Below are positions 8,593-17,169 of a stretch of DNA of 64,000 nucleotides, one piece after another (position 1 is the stretch's first letter; the number at the start of each line of letters is the position of its first letter). The DNA is from Nostoc sp. HK-01 (GTDB lineage: Bacteria > Cyanobacteriota > Cyanobacteriia > Cyanobacteriales > Nostocaceae). The stretch covers positions 3,103,501 through 3,167,500 of the forward strand of contig AP018318.1 in NCBI GenBank assembly GCA_003990705.1, given 5' to 3'. The position numbers and the translations under genes are program-made. The notes beneath the pieces are model-generated. The model was not told the origin of the DNA. It worked only from the letters and a program-made list of their open reading frames with translations, and made no database searches.

Positions 8593-9717
8593 CTACAGCC
8601 AAGGCACTTCTTCAGGTGCGTAACGGAAGGCGCGAAAAACTGAATTCTGCTCTCCACGAGCTACTAACGACTTCTCACCAGGGATGTTACGATCTGCAAA
8701 ATGTGGGTTGACGTATTCCCAAACTAGTTCCCCTTCTCCAGTCACCTCAAATATGCGTCCATAAGCGCCTTCGGTTATCAACGTGTTGCCATTAGGAAGG
8801 CGTTGCGCTCCTGATATATATGAACTGAAGAAGTTGTGCGGAGGGCTATCAGTATATTCCCAAACTATTTCTTGAGTTTGGCGGTTTACCTCAATCACAC
8901 GGGAGAAATTTAGCGCTGTGTGACGACGATGTGCGCCGTTATCAAAAATCAAGATATTGCCGTTGGGTAATTCGTTAGGAAAATGCTGTTGTGCTAGTAC
9001 ATCATCACCCAATGTCCAGATGATATTTCCCGTTTGGCGATCGATAATGGCGACTGTGGAGATATTACGGAAGCTGACGATAATATTGCCGTCCGCCAGT
9101 TCCCCGACAGTGTTCCCGTGAGTCCATTCATGGCGTTGGTCTTGGGGAGTAATGACAAACTTTTCGGGGTCGAGGTGTTCGTAGGCGTGCCAAGTCCAAA
9201 CAATCTCACCTGCGGGAGTCACTTCGTAAAGTACATCAGCATAGATATCACCATCTGCTTCTGTTCCCGCGACACCACCTTGAATACGAGGAACCAGAGA
9301 TTGGGGAATCTTTTCAATGGCTAATAAAATTACATTCCCATTGCGGAGTTTGCGTCCATCATGATGATGGTCTGGATGCTGATATTCCCAGATGATATTG
9401 CCTTTGGGGTCTACTTCTAAGACTACGCCACCTTTAAAGGCTGACCATAAAGGGAAACGTGGGGGAATTTCTGGTGTCTTACCGTTATAGAAAAGATTGC
9501 CATTCGGTAAGAGATAACCATATAAACCTGGCGGATAAGGTAGGTTCCATTGATGTACTACTTCTCCTTGCAAGTTCAAAAGATAGACTTCTCCATCACC
9601 TGTTAGTGGTGTAAAGAGTGTATATCCTTTGAAGGCTTTCTCAGGATTGTAAGCTTTTAAGCCAGTACCCCGACGGCGGATAGTATTTTGTTCAACAAAT
9701 GTTTTGGCGATCGTCAT
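8593..9717 (-). CDS. Arylsulfotransferase (ASST)-like beta-propeller protein
   Basis: The 374 residues consist of repeated blades of the kind L.NGN.L....G...I.E.D..G.I.WEY, as in arylsulfate sulfotransferase-related proteins. Visible examples are LLPNGNLFYNGK, DPKGNIIWEYQHPDHHHDG, LRNGNVILL, LADGNIIVSF and LPNGNTLITEG. True ASST enzymes are periplasmic and use a catalytic His. Here there is no signal peptide, so a cytoplasmic protein with an unproven reaction is likelier. The His-rich DHHHDG loop is a candidate active-site or metal region. It may share a transcript with the aldo/keto reductase gene 54 bp upstream. Confidence 0.7.
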   Translation of the reverse strand: MTIAKTFVEQNTIRRRGTGLKAYNPEKAFKGYTLFTPLTGDGEVYLLNLQGEVVHQWNLPYPPGLYGYLLPNGNLFYNGKTPEIPPRFPLWSAFKGGVVLEVDPKGNIIWEYQHPDHHHDGRKLRNGNVILLAIEKIPQSLVPRIQGGVAGTEADGDIYADVLYEVTPAGEIVWTWHAYEHLDPEKFVITPQDQRHEWTHGNTVGELADGNIIVSFRNISTVAIIDRQTGNIIWTLGDDVLAQQHFPNELPNGNILIFDNGAHRRHTALNFSRVIEVNRQTQEIVWEYTDSPPHNFFSSYISGAQRLPNGNTLITEGAYGRIFEVTGEGELVWEYVNPHFADRNIPGEKSLVARGEQNSVFRAFRYAPEEVPWL

Positions 9718-9771
9718 ATTCCACCTAGTAAATCTCTAGTTTTTTAGTTCAAATAGCAAAACTTAGTGCTT

Positions 9772-10809
9772 TTAAGGTGCTGGGTTGGGATGTTGAGTGT
9801 TAATTGCATCCAACTCTGCCAAAATCTCTTTACTGAGAACTAAGTTCACACTTTCTAGATTTTCTTGGAGTTGTTCTAAGGTTGTTGCACCAATAATTGT
9901 GCTAGTCACAAACCAGCGACTCCGCACGAATGCTAAAGCTAGTTGTGTGGGACTAAGTTGATGGCGTTTGGCTAGTTCCACATAAGCTGCTACTGCTTCA
10001 GTAACTTTGGGTTTCAGATATCTTTGACCAAAGTTTTCAAACAATGTAATTCTGGTATTTTCTGGTTTGCCGTTGAGATATTTACCAGTTAAAAAGCCAA
10101 ATGCTAAAGGGCTATAAGCCAATAAACCAATGTTTTCGTAATAAACTGCTTCAGCTAAAGCTCCATCAAATACTCGATTGAGTAAGTTATAGGCATTTTG
10201 AATGGAGATAACTTTTGGTAATCCTAATTGTTTGGCAGCATTACTAAATTGTGTGACTCCCCAAGGAGTTTCATTACTTAACCCAAGATAACGAATTTTT
10301 CCGGCTTGGATGACATCAGCAAAGGCTTCTAGTTGTTCTACTATGGGAACTGATGGTTTAGCTTGGGTGGGGTCAAAAATGGTCTGACCAAAACGTGGTA
10401 CATAGCGGTCGGGCCAGTGAATTTGGTAAAGGTCTATATAGTCTGTTTGCAATCTTTTTAGACTATCATCTACAGCTTGTTTAATGTTATCGCGCTCAAT
10501 TGCATCTGCTCCTCCACGTAACCATTTAAAGCCGCGTCCTGGGCCAGCTATTTTAGTGGCGACGATAACTTTATCTCGCTGCTGATGTTTTAACCATTCG
10601 CCAATGTATGTTTCTGTGAGACCATAGGTTTTTTCGCTAGGCGGCACTGGGTACATTTCCGCAGCATCAATGAAATTAACCCCATGAGCAATAGCATAGT
10701 CTAGTTGTTGATGGGCTTCTTCAATACTGTTTTGCCGCCCATAAGTCATAGTGCCGAGGCAAATTTCTGAAACGTTTAGGTCACTTTCACCTAATTGATT
10801 GTAACGCAT
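9772..10809 (-). CDS. tas: NADP(H)-dependent aldo/keto reductase, Tas-like
   Basis: This is a 345-residue TIM-barrel oxidoreductase very close in layout to E. coli Tas: LGTMTYG, QLDYAIAHGVNFIDAAEMYPVPP (catalytic Asp and Tyr), SLKRLQTDYIDLYQIHWPDR (catalytic Lys replaced by the usual Tas arrangement, His present), SIQNAYNLLNR and the C-terminal cofactor region TSTIIGATTLEQL. It reduces carbonyl substrates with NADPH; the natural substrate is unknown. The start is the ATG at 10809, and upstream lies a long AT-rich region that should hold the promoter for this and perhaps the next gene. Confidence 0.85.
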   Translation of the reverse strand: MRYNQLGESDLNVSEICLGTMTYGRQNSIEEAHQQLDYAIAHGVNFIDAAEMYPVPPSEKTYGLTETYIGEWLKHQQRDKVIVATKIAGPGRGFKWLRGGADAIERDNIKQAVDDSLKRLQTDYIDLYQIHWPDRYVPRFGQTIFDPTQAKPSVPIVEQLEAFADVIQAGKIRYLGLSNETPWGVTQFSNAAKQLGLPKVISIQNAYNLLNRVFDGALAEAVYYENIGLLAYSPLAFGFLTGKYLNGKPENTRITLFENFGQRYLKPKVTEAVAAYVELAKRHQLSPTQLALAFVRSRWFVTSTIIGATTLEQLQENLESVNLVLSKEILAELDAINTQHPNPAP

Positions 10810-11234
10810 ATTTTTGTGTTTTTTATTGATGGCTTGACTGTGAAAATATTCCTAGAATATTTTGTTTTTTTTGGATTATTTACTTTTTAATTTAATGATT
10901 ATCATTGTGATTGTGTCAACTGTTAATATTTTGATATTTCACCAGTAAATGAAACATAAATTAACATGATATATTTTTCAGGATTTGATGTTATAAACTC
11001 AAGTCTAAAGTTTACATATAGCTACTCAGGATAATGGCTTTCATTGGATGATTTGTTAAGGCTTATTTTATAAGCTACTATAAATCGGTCTAGTTACCGT
11101 AGATTGTACCAGAAAGTTATAGAGATACTTCAGTTACAAAAGTTTATATAACCTGAGTAGGGCTAAGAATTTTGCCTTTTTGACTCCTCCCACAGACTTG
11201 GAAGACAGATGTTTCCTGTATTTGAAGGAGCTTA
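10810..11234. other. AT-rich intergenic region, no gene seen
   Basis: I see no plausible coding frame. It should hold the promoter of the aldo/keto reductase gene on the minus strand. The right end runs into a MITE. Confidence 0.5.
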
Positions 11235-11333
11235 TACCATTTCACGAAAATCTTGATACAAATTCATTGGTTGTTTACTCTTTTCTCCTGCCCCCCTGCG
11301 GTCTACTTGTATCAAACTTAAAGTGAAACGGTA
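11235..11333. mobile_element. 99-bp MITE-like element with TTA target duplication
   Basis: The ends are imperfect inverted repeats of about 28 bp. The left end starts TACCATTTCACG and includes TTGATACAA. The right end, on the complement, starts TACCGTTTCACTTT and also includes TTGATACAA. TTA occurs directly on both sides (11232-11234 and 11334-11336), which fits a 3-bp target duplication. It has no coding capacity. The AAGTGAAACGGTAT end recurs widely in Nostoc-like genomes (recalled, not searched). Confidence 0.7.
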
Positions 11334-11419
11334 TTAGGGATTGACTGTGGGTCTTTTCCAATCACAACACTCTGTCAATTAGCTTGCTTTTTCGATTTGC
11401 CTGTGTTAACTTTTGCATG

Positions 11420-11693
11420 TACTCTATACAACGATAAGTCGCTCGACAAACCGTTGTTAAGGACACGATATCACAGCTAAATGGGCGGTAATTTTCTAAG
11501 GAGAGTGCTGGAGTTCACCTCTAGCCTCTCATGTTTCTTCTGAAAAACAGTAGTATGCGACATCACACAGATAGCACAATAGCTTGTGGATGACTCCGAG
11601 GCTGGAATAACTAGGCTATGGATTGAGAAAATGCGATCGCACTTTTGTGACTAAGAGAGCTTAGTAACTTGACCTGAAACTATTTTTTAACTT
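11420..11693 (+). ncRNA. Candidate omega RNA / HEARO upstream of an IscB-like relic
   Basis: The stretch directly 5' of the IscB-like fragment is rich in local stems. One is a 12-bp hairpin with a single bulge at 11501-11530 (GAGAG and GCTGGAG paired to CTCTAGC and CTCTC). Others are ACAACG/CGTTGT (11428-11433 with 11452-11457) and CACAA/TTGTG (11575-11588). IscB genes are normally preceded by such a structured RNA of a few hundred nucleotides. I call it from position and structure only; the exact Rfam consensus was not checked. Confidence 0.4.
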
Positions 11694-12062
11694 ATGACTA
11701 AAGTTTTAATTCTCGATGCTGATCAACAACCGCTATCTCCGGTGCGTATCAGCCATGCAAGGACATTGTTATCTCAAGGGAAAGCATCTGTTTTCCAAAG
11801 ATATCCCTTCACCATTATTTTGAAAGAGTCTTTTTCGCAAATCAAACCAGAGCAACTTGGCTTTACACTTCAACTAATTGCCGTTAGTGCCATAAAAAAT
11901 AAAACGAGGATTGATATGAGTCCCTTTTCTAAGCGTGGTAATCGATAACGCAGAACTCAGAGAATTCAGTCTGAATTTTTTCTAGCTGCTGAATTATTCC
12001 GCCAAGATTTTTATATGGGAAAACAGGGGAGTTTGAAAGTTATCACTCCTGATATTTTGTGA
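11694..12062 (+). pseudogene. Decayed IscB/RRXRR-type endonuclease fragment
   Basis: The first 45 residues (VLILDADQQPLSP, ISHARTLLSQGKASVFQRYPFTIILKE) match the N-terminal PLMP domain of IscB and related RRXRR proteins, the transposon-encoded ancestors of Cas9. The expected next part, the RuvC-I stretch around a DPGSKTTG motif, is missing. After residue 84 there is a stop, then an in-frame RRTQRIQ that may be what remains of the Arg-rich bridge helix, and a second stop at 12060. HNH and the other RuvC parts are absent. It is probably an internally deleted, inactive copy. A short, still expressed 84-residue protein (11694-11948) cannot be excluded. Confidence 0.6.
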
Positions 12063-12137
12063 ACTTCCCCTAATTTAATAGTATACAACTGTAACTCTAT
12101 AGATTTATAGTAGTTAAAAAGATTTGGAGAAACATTT

Positions 12138-13253
12138 TTGATGATTAGCTTGATATATCGCTACTTAATCGCTAGGTGGCGATCGCTCATTCAATTTAGC
12201 AATATTTCATTACCTAAATTCTGCTTTCATCATGCGCCTTTACCCATCACAGGAGCTTTCATTACGGGTCTTTGTTTGAGCTTGATATTTGCGGCTTGCT
12301 CATCACCATCAAATGTTAATTCTGCCAATAGTAATGCCAATCCAGTTAGTGATTCTGCACCTCCAGAAGCAAAAATTGTCAGATTTGGTTATCAAAAATC
12401 ACTGATTTTATTGAAGGCTAAAGGAGTATTAGAAAAGCGGTTTGCACCAGAAGGTAAATCGGTAGAATGGATTGAATTTCCCGCAGGGCCACAACTACTA
12501 GAAGCAATGAATGTGGGTAGCATTGACTTTGGTCATGTAGGAGAATCACCGCCAATATTTGCCCAAGCCGCAGGTGCCGCATTGACCTACGTTGCTGGTA
12601 TTGCTCCTAGTCCAGCGGGTTCAGCAATTCTTGTCCCAGAAAATTCTTCAATTAAGCAATTGAGTGACCTGAAAGGTAAAAAAATTGCCTTTCAAAAAGG
12701 TTCAAGCGCTCATTTATTACTAGTTCAAGCTCTGCAAAAAGGGGGAGTGCAATATAGTGAAATTGAGCCAAAATATTTACCACCATCAGATGCAAGAGCA
12801 GCATTTGTCAAAGGTAGTGTAGATGCTTGGGTAATTTGGGATCCCTTTTATGCAGCAGCACAAGAGGCAACTAAAGCGAGGGTTTTAGTTGATGGCACAG
12901 GTATTAATAAACAAGGGGGATATTATTTAGGAACCCGTAAGTTTGTCACTGAAAATCCTCAAATTGTGAAGACAATTTTAGAAGAAATTCAAAAACTCGA
13001 AGAATGGTCACAACAGCATCGAGAAGAAGTAGCACAAACTCTTGCACCTGTGTTAGGGATTGATTTAGCAACTATGCAAAAGGCAACCAGTAGACGTAGT
13101 TTTGGGGTAGTGCCAATTGATGACAATTTGATCAATTTACAACAACAAGTAGCAGATACCTATTATCAATTGAAGTTGATACCTAAACAGGTGAATGTCA
13201 GAGATGCTGTATTAACCAAAGAACAATATGCGGCATTTTCACCAAAGGTTTAA
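12138..13253 (+). CDS. SsuA-like aliphatic sulfonate ABC transporter substrate-binding lipoprotein
   Basis: The mature part shows the SsuA/TauA-type pattern: RFGYQKSL, EFPAGPQLLEAMNVGSIDFG, GESPPIFAQAAG, LSDLKGKKIAFQKGSSAH and DAWVIWDPF. An export signal ending in a lipobox (SLIFAACSS, Cys near residue 54) makes it a lipoprotein held at the membrane. The segment before the lipobox is longer than usual, so the true start may differ. An SD-like GGAGAA lies 7 nt before the ATG. No permease or ATPase gene is next to it. A nitroreductase gene follows, 86 bp away. It is clearly paralogous to the binding protein at 43219. Confidence 0.85.
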   Translation: MMISLIYRYLIARWRSLIQFSNISLPKFCFHHAPLPITGAFITGLCLSLIFAACSSPSNVNSANSNANPVSDSAPPEAKIVRFGYQKSLILLKAKGVLEKRFAPEGKSVEWIEFPAGPQLLEAMNVGSIDFGHVGESPPIFAQAAGAALTYVAGIAPSPAGSAILVPENSSIKQLSDLKGKKIAFQKGSSAHLLLVQALQKGGVQYSEIEPKYLPPSDARAAFVKGSVDAWVIWDPFYAAAQEATKARVLVDGTGINKQGGYYLGTRKFVTENPQIVKTILEEIQKLEEWSQQHREEVAQTLAPVLGIDLATMQKATSRRSFGVVPIDDNLINLQQQVADTYYQLKLIPKQVNVRDAVLTKEQYAAFSPKV

Positions 13254-13339
13254 CACAAAAAATTCAGAACTTAGGAGCCAGAATTCTATTAATGAATTCT
13301 GTGCAACTATTAGGTTAAACTTATCCTCTATCATTACCT

Positions 13340-14161
13340 ATGAGCAATCCTACAGAACTATTGCGATCGCGCTACGGTGAACTTCCTTTTAATTCTGAAA
13401 TTGATTGGAATGAATCACTCACAACATTGCTATCGCACCGTTCCATCCGTTCTTATCTCACCAATCCTCTACCGCCAGGAACCCTAGAAATTTTGGTGAC
13501 AGCGGCGCAGTCTGCATCTACTTCTTCAAATCTGCAAACTTGGAGTGTGGTAGCAGTCGAAGATACCCAACGCAAAGAAGAACTATCCAAATTGGCCGGA
13601 AATCAAGCACACATCCGACAAGCACCTTTATTTTTGGTTTGGTTAGCAGACCTGGCGCGGTTGAGTTATGTAGCTGACAGTCGCGGCATTGCCCACGAAG
13701 CTCTAGACTATTTAGAAATGTTTGTGATGGCGACTGTTGATGCTACCTTAGCTGCACAAAACGCCACGATCGCAGCTGAATCTCTCAGCTTGGGAACAGT
13801 ATACATCGGCGGGATTCGCAACCGCCCCGAAGAAGTAGCACAAATCCTCAACTTACCTTCTTCTGTATATGCAGTGTTTGGGTTATGTGTGGGTTATCCA
13901 AATCCCGAAGTGAATGCGGCCATTAAACCGCGCTTACCGCAATCAGCCGTGCTGCATCGGGAAACTTATAAATTAGCCGAACAAGATGAAGCGATCGCCC
14001 ACTACAACGACATCATCAAACAATTTTATACTGAACAACAGATGAATATTGCTGGGGATTGGTCACAACATTCATCGGAGCGCATTGCAACTTTAGACTC
14101 TTTAAGAGGGCGCGATCGCTTACGAGAAGCCTTAAATAACCTTGGTTTTCAGTTACGATAA
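13340..14161 (+). CDS. Nitroreductase-family FMN flavoprotein (NfsA-like)
   Basis: The 273-residue protein fits the oxygen-insensitive NADPH nitroreductase group: RSIRSYL near residue 34 for FMN phosphate, QSASTSSNLQTW, APLFLVWLADLAR, and GTVYIGGIRN near residue 160 for the flavin. The C-terminal helix ends in REALNNLGFQLR. Such enzymes reduce nitro-, flavin- or quinone-type substrates with NAD(P)H. Its position behind an SsuA-like gene suggests a link to organosulfur use, for example flavin supply to a monooxygenase, but no monooxygenase is visible here, so that is inference only. Confidence 0.8.
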   Translation: MSNPTELLRSRYGELPFNSEIDWNESLTTLLSHRSIRSYLTNPLPPGTLEILVTAAQSASTSSNLQTWSVVAVEDTQRKEELSKLAGNQAHIRQAPLFLVWLADLARLSYVADSRGIAHEALDYLEMFVMATVDATLAAQNATIAAESLSLGTVYIGGIRNRPEEVAQILNLPSSVYAVFGLCVGYPNPEVNAAIKPRLPQSAVLHRETYKLAEQDEAIAHYNDIIKQFYTEQQMNIAGDWSQHSSERIATLDSLRGRDRLREALNNLGFQLR

Positions 14162-14270
14162 AAAGATCAGGGTGTAGGAGTCTAAGAATGTAGAAGAGAA
14201 AAACTCTTACACTCCCATACCCTTACACCCTTACAGCAATTAATCTTTGTGTACAATTCCTAACAAGAAA

Positions 14271-14618
14271 CTATTTGTTCTTGTTCTTGTGGCTTTGGCG
14301 ACCTGCTTCAGCGTGCTGTTCGCTTGTACCACCCTGAGTACCCTTGGATTCAATATCTTCTGTATCGTCAGCGTCATCTTGTTGTTTCTTGCGACCACCG
14401 CCGTGAGAATGCTTTCCACCTTCACGACCAATTTCGGCCATGTGTTCTCTATCTTGGCTGACAGTTTCGCCACCTTTACGACCAGCTTCACGAGCTTCTT
14501 CCGAAGTGAATTCGTGAGCAGTACCTTTTTCATGGGCTGCGTGTCCGCCTTTGCTGGCGATTTCGCGTTGCTTATCTTCATCCATAGAAGCAAAGCCGCG
14601 TTTGCTAGTATCTGACAT
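14271..14618 (-). CDS. KGG-repeat general stress protein
   Basis: This small hydrophilic protein of 115 residues has three KGG-type motifs in spaced repeats: IASKGGHAAHEKG, AGRKGGETVS and IGREGGKHSHGGG. This is the stress-induced KGG family (GsiB / con-10 type), thought to be disordered, hydrophilin-like proteins linked to desiccation and osmotic stress. The tail is rich in Asp, Gln and Lys. The start ATG follows an AGGAG on the minus strand, spaced about 7 nt. Long opposite-strand frames here are mirror images of its codon bias. Confidence 0.9.
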   Translation of the reverse strand: MSDTSKRGFASMDEDKQREIASKGGHAAHEKGTAHEFTSEEAREAGRKGGETVSQDREHMAEIGREGGKHSHGGGRKKQQDDADDTEDIESKGTQGGTSEQHAEAGRQSHKNKNK

Positions 14619-14811
14619 AATATTACTCCTGGTAATGAACTATAGTTTTTGACTTTTGCAGTCAGTAAAAACTTTTAGTTGATACACGTTCTCAATTTAG
14701 CTATCTAAAAAGCAGCTTTCATTGGCCATAGGAGAGAATCATGTCAGACCAAGCCCCCACTTAAGATATATAACCTAAGTTATTGAGGATAAAAATTGAA
14801 TTGCAGACTAC

Positions 14812-16800
14812 TTAAACATTAACTCCTTCTCTTGGGGTTCTGATTTGTTCAATATCTTCTGCTGCTAATAACTCCCGAATTAAATGTGCTAAAGACTTCT
14901 GCACCAAACGCGTCCCAATTTGCTGACCTAAACGCTGCACACCAGGATTAACTAATAATTGGGCAAACTGAGGAGCCATTTGTACTGGGTCAAAACCACG
15001 GGTTTCTTGAAGAATTTGCAAAATGTTTTTCACATGCTCTAAAGTCTGTTGTTGTTCGACTGTTGCGGCTTGTGTTTCGTTAACTGCTGTTAAACCTACC
15101 CGTTCGCGGAGTAAGTAAGTGAAGTTGTGCAGCACATTTTTACTTAAAGCATTAACTCCGTTGACGAATTCATCTACTAATCGGTCACGAATAAATGCTC
15201 CACGTTCGGAAGAGAGAAAATCTAAACCTTGATTTAAAACTAAATTAAAGTCGTAGTCTTCATTATTGCGGGCGTTGCGTAACAAATTTTCTAAGCGATT
15301 CCAGCGGAATTTGCCTTCTTTAAATAGTAAATCTCGCAGTGATGTTCTTAATTGGGGTGCGGGGTCAGTTAACAGACGTTTGGAAACATAAGGGTAAGCT
15401 TCACTGAGAACTTTGAAGTTAGGATCGATAAAGATTGCAATTCCTTCCAATGTCACCAGAGAGCGAATAATTAAAGCGTAGTAGGGAGGAACGCGGAAGG
15501 GATATTCATACATCAACGCTGAGAGTTCATCGGTGATGCTTTTAATGTTGAGTTCTGCTACACTCGCACCTTGAGCATCAGCAAATACTCTGGCAAATGC
15601 GGGGATAATGGGCGTTAAATCTGTGTCTGGTGTTAAAAAGTCTAGTTTGACGTAATCTTGGGCTAAACCTTCAAAATCACGGTTGACTACGTGAACGATC
15701 GCCTCAATTAAACCATATCTTTGGGGTGGCTGAATCTCGCTCATCATGCCAAAGTCGAGATAAGCTAATTTCCCGTCTGGGGTGGCTAATAAATTACCTG
15801 GGTGCGGGTCGGCGTGGAAAAATCCATGTTCTAGTAGCTGTCGCAAAGAACACTGGACACCAACTTCTATTAAATAACGTGCATCTATACCTTGAGCGCT
15901 AATTTCTGCTGTCTGGGTTAATTTTGTCCCGTTAATCCATTCCATCGTCAGGACGCGACGATTGGTATATTCCCAGTAAATTTTTGGTACGTATATGTCT
16001 CTAATATGACCATATAATTGAAAAAAGCGTTCGGCATTTTCACCTTCATGGATATAATCCATTTCTTCAAAAATGCGATCGCCTAATTCATCTAAAATTC
16101 CGACTAAATCACTCCGCACCCGTTTGACGTTGTGTTGTACCCAACCAGCGATGCGGCGCAAAATATACAAGTCAATCGTAATTCTTTCTCTTAAATCAGG
16201 ACGTTGGACTTTAACGGCAACTTCTTCACCTGTTTTTAGTTTACCTTTGTAAACTTGTCCCAAGGAAGCCGCCGCAATGGGTTCAACGGAAAGTTCAGTA
16301 TAAATTTCTTCTGGTGGTGCGCCTAGTTCTTCTTCAATAAACTGGTAAGCAATTTCATTCGGGAAAGGCGGTAACTGGTCTTGTAACTTAGTTAATTCTT
16401 CTAAATAAACAGGTGGTACTAAATCGGGCCTGGTGGATAATGCTTGACCTATCTTGATGTAAGCAGGCCCCAGTCGCGTCAATAATTCTCGCAGTTGCAC
16501 AGCGCGGCGACGATCATTTTTAACAACTTTTCCCCGTTTACTATCCCACCACACCCCAAAAGCAAAGGCTAGAGTTGGTTGCAATACCGTAGCAATTCGC
16601 TGCAAAACTTGTAGCGGTCTTTTTCGATAATGCGCCGCAACATCTAAAGGATTGTACTTGATCGCTTCATACTCGGCGTTTTGGATTAACTGACTAGGCG
16701 TTCTGACAACCAAAGCTTGTGTACCATTGTCTGATACGACTTCAGTCTTATGTAGTTCGCCCTCAATCGTTTGGGAAGTTCGGGGAAGTGTCTTAACCAT
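14812..16800 (-). CDS. ABC1/UbiB-family atypical protein kinase
   Basis: The family signature motifs are all visible: GPAYIKIGQALSTRPDLVP (KxGQ), AAASLGQVYKG (Ala-rich loop), VAVKVQRP, HGFFHADPHPGNLL and YLDFGMMSE. This is the UbiB/AarF/ADCK group, which in cyanobacteria and plastids is tied to prenylquinone and tocopherol metabolism and to plastoglobule-like structures. The C-terminal 200 residues are a helical extension (LLRNARNNEDYDFN to RELLAAEDIEQIRTP). The frame extends to 16848, but the ATG at 16800 (MVKTLPRTSQ) is preferred because the residues before it look like untranslated leader. It is a single gene, divergent from recN. Confidence 0.9.
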   Translation of the reverse strand: MVKTLPRTSQTIEGELHKTEVVSDNGTQALVVRTPSQLIQNAEYEAIKYNPLDVAAHYRKRPLQVLQRIATVLQPTLAFAFGVWWDSKRGKVVKNDRRRAVQLRELLTRLGPAYIKIGQALSTRPDLVPPVYLEELTKLQDQLPPFPNEIAYQFIEEELGAPPEEIYTELSVEPIAAASLGQVYKGKLKTGEEVAVKVQRPDLRERITIDLYILRRIAGWVQHNVKRVRSDLVGILDELGDRIFEEMDYIHEGENAERFFQLYGHIRDIYVPKIYWEYTNRRVLTMEWINGTKLTQTAEISAQGIDARYLIEVGVQCSLRQLLEHGFFHADPHPGNLLATPDGKLAYLDFGMMSEIQPPQRYGLIEAIVHVVNRDFEGLAQDYVKLDFLTPDTDLTPIIPAFARVFADAQGASVAELNIKSITDELSALMYEYPFRVPPYYALIIRSLVTLEGIAIFIDPNFKVLSEAYPYVSKRLLTDPAPQLRTSLRDLLFKEGKFRWNRLENLLRNARNNEDYDFNLVLNQGLDFLSSERGAFIRDRLVDEFVNGVNALSKNVLHNFTYLLRERVGLTAVNETQAATVEQQQTLEHVKNILQILQETRGFDPVQMAPQFAQLLVNPGVQRLGQQIGTRLVQKSLAHLIRELLAAEDIEQIRTPREGVNV

Positions 16801-17002
16801 CATGAAGAAAGCCACCAGTCGAATGGAACATGTTAAGTATTGTAACAATATGTTTAGCCATCAACATCCCTAATATTGGGGATCAGCTTAATTAGCATTT
16901 TCCGCATAAGAATGTTGTGGCTACTACTACTCAAAATATTTATTTACACCAGCAGAGGCAAAGACTAGGTTTGCTACACTGAAGACGTACTAGTTCCATT
17001 TT

Positions 17003-17152
17003 AAGTGCTGAGTTGAAAGTGCTGAGTCAAGACAGTGAGTGCTTACCGTACTCCATATTCAAGATTCTTTTTTTTAATAGCACACTCAGCGAGAAGTTGC
17101 GTGCGGGGGTTTTCCCCGTTGAGCAAACTTCGGTAACTCAGCACTCAGCACT
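17003..17152. repeat. Interspersed repeat block with AGTGCTGAGT termini
   Basis: AAGTGCTGAGT occurs twice in tandem (17003-17013, 17017-17027). Its complement ACTCAGCACT occurs twice at the other end (17136-17145, 17143-17152). Inside lies a CGGGG/CCCCG hairpin near 17104-17118. The layout is that of a small non-coding inverted-repeat element. It occupies the leader between the ABC1 kinase and recN. Confidence 0.55.
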
Positions 17153-17169
17153 AACGGGGGAAAAGCTTG

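Noticed and set aside
14247-14615. Plus-strand frame of 122 codons rich in Phe/Thr/Ser
   Set aside because: It is the mirror of the KGG stress protein gene, whose repeats and ribosome-binding site are clear.
14741-14764. Seven-codon frame MSDQAPT behind AGGAGAG on the plus strand
   Set aside because: It has a good ribosome-binding site but is too short to judge and leads to no downstream plus-strand gene.
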